Below are positions 5,681 to 6,030 of a stretch of DNA of 6,030 nucleotides, piece after piece. The position numbers and the translations under genes were made by a program. This stretch comes from an uncultured Caulobacterales bacterium (lineage in GTDB: Bacteria > Pseudomonadota > Alphaproteobacteria > Caulobacterales > Caulobacteraceae), in assembly GCA_903889785.1 (NCBI GenBank), contig CAISYT010000060.1:1-6030 (forward strand), given 5' to 3'. The notes under the pieces were generated by a model. That model did no database searches. It was not told where the DNA came from and saw nothing but the letters and a program-made list of their open reading frames with translations. The first letter of the stretch is position 1, and the number at the start of each line of letters is the position of its first letter.

Positions 5681-6030
5681 GCCTTGGCCAGTTGCCCACA
5701 GACGAAAGCGTCTTCGCCGGCGTTAAGGAAGGCGGCTAATACCGGCTCGGCATCCGCCATCCCGACGATCAGCATCAGTCCCAGACCACAGTTGAAGGTG
5801 CGCCGCATCTCTTCCTCGGCCACGCTGCCAGCCTTTTGCAACCAGTCAAACACGGCTGGTCGCGGCCAGGCGTCCCAATCGAATGTCGCGACAAGGCCAT
5901 CGCTGACAGCGCGCGGCGGGTTTTCGATCAGTCCGCCGCCGGTGATATGGGCACAGCCCTTAATGCGGCCAGACTGGATCACTGGCAGGGCCGATTTCAC
6001 ATAGATTCGGGTCGGTGCCATAAGGGCTTC
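5677..6030 (-). CDS. purM: Phosphoribosylformylglycinamidine cyclo-ligase (AIR synthetase), C-terminal part
   Basis: Catalyses the ATP-dependent closure of FGAM to AIR, the fifth step of de novo purine synthesis. Only the last 117 residues are visible, about a third of the roughly 345-residue family; the frame is open to the right edge and the ATG at 6021 is internal. The visible part starts with PTRIYVKSALP, the conserved entry to the C-terminal domain, then has GCAHITGGGLIENPPR (near 5914-5961) and FNCGLGLMLIV, where most relatives have FNMGxGM. It ends in TGA overlapping the purN ATG, the purM-purN order common in bacteria. The promoter lies outside the window. Confidence 0.96.
   Translation of the reverse strand, partial: EALMAPTRIYVKSALPVIQSGRIKGCAHITGGGLIENPPRAVSDGLVATFDWDAWPRPAVFDWLQKAGSVAEEEMRRTFNCGLGLMLIVGMADAEPVLAAFLNAGEDAFVCGQLAKA

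Noticed and set aside
5345..6004. A 219-codon open frame on the plus strand opposite purN and purM
   Set aside because: It lies wholly antisense to two well-supported purine genes, and its translation has no recognisable domain.

Overview
The window looks like core chromosome from an alphaproteobacterium, most likely a member of the Caulobacterales (Caulobacter, Phenylobacterium or Brevundimonas type). The reasons are high GC with strong G/C preference at third codon positions, the character of the proteins, and a promoter -10 (GCTATAAG) close to the Caulobacter sigma-73 consensus. The genus is inferred from memory of related proteins, not from a search. There are no mobile elements, tRNAs, rRNAs, CRISPR arrays or phage genes.

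Layout. Bases 1-1911 are read on the plus strand: the 3' part of pepA (leucyl aminopeptidase), then holC (DNA polymerase III chi), then a small cysteine-rich open frame whose ATG overlaps the holC stop and which appears broken by a frameshift. Bases 1965-3851 are read on the minus strand and encode a YheS-type ABC-F ATPase, convergent with the first block. An 88-bp divergent gap (3852-3939) holds a good promoter candidate for ndk (nucleoside diphosphate kinase, plus strand). A textbook intrinsic terminator follows ndk, and only 24 bp after it a DUF1275/YoaK-family membrane protein gene begins. From the right edge, purM (partial) and purN run on the minus strand as a translationally coupled pair. 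The end of purN overlaps the end of the DUF1275 gene by 38 bp, tail to tail.

How the genes fit together. Most are housekeeping genes: peptide turnover (pepA), replisome clamp-loader accessory (holC), ribosome-associated ATPase (ABC-F), NTP balance (ndk) and de novo purine synthesis (purM, purN). pepA next to holC is also the order in Escherichia coli. ndk and purMN both serve nucleotide supply but lie in separate transcription units.

I found no new multi-gene system. The items most worth a second look are the frameshifted small cysteine-rich frame at 1716-1911 with a tetranucleotide repeat at the break, the C-rich leader of the ABC-F gene with no Shine-Dalgarno, the six-proline run in that ABC-F protein, the terminator placed directly before the DUF1275 gene, and an AT-rich patch inside pepA.
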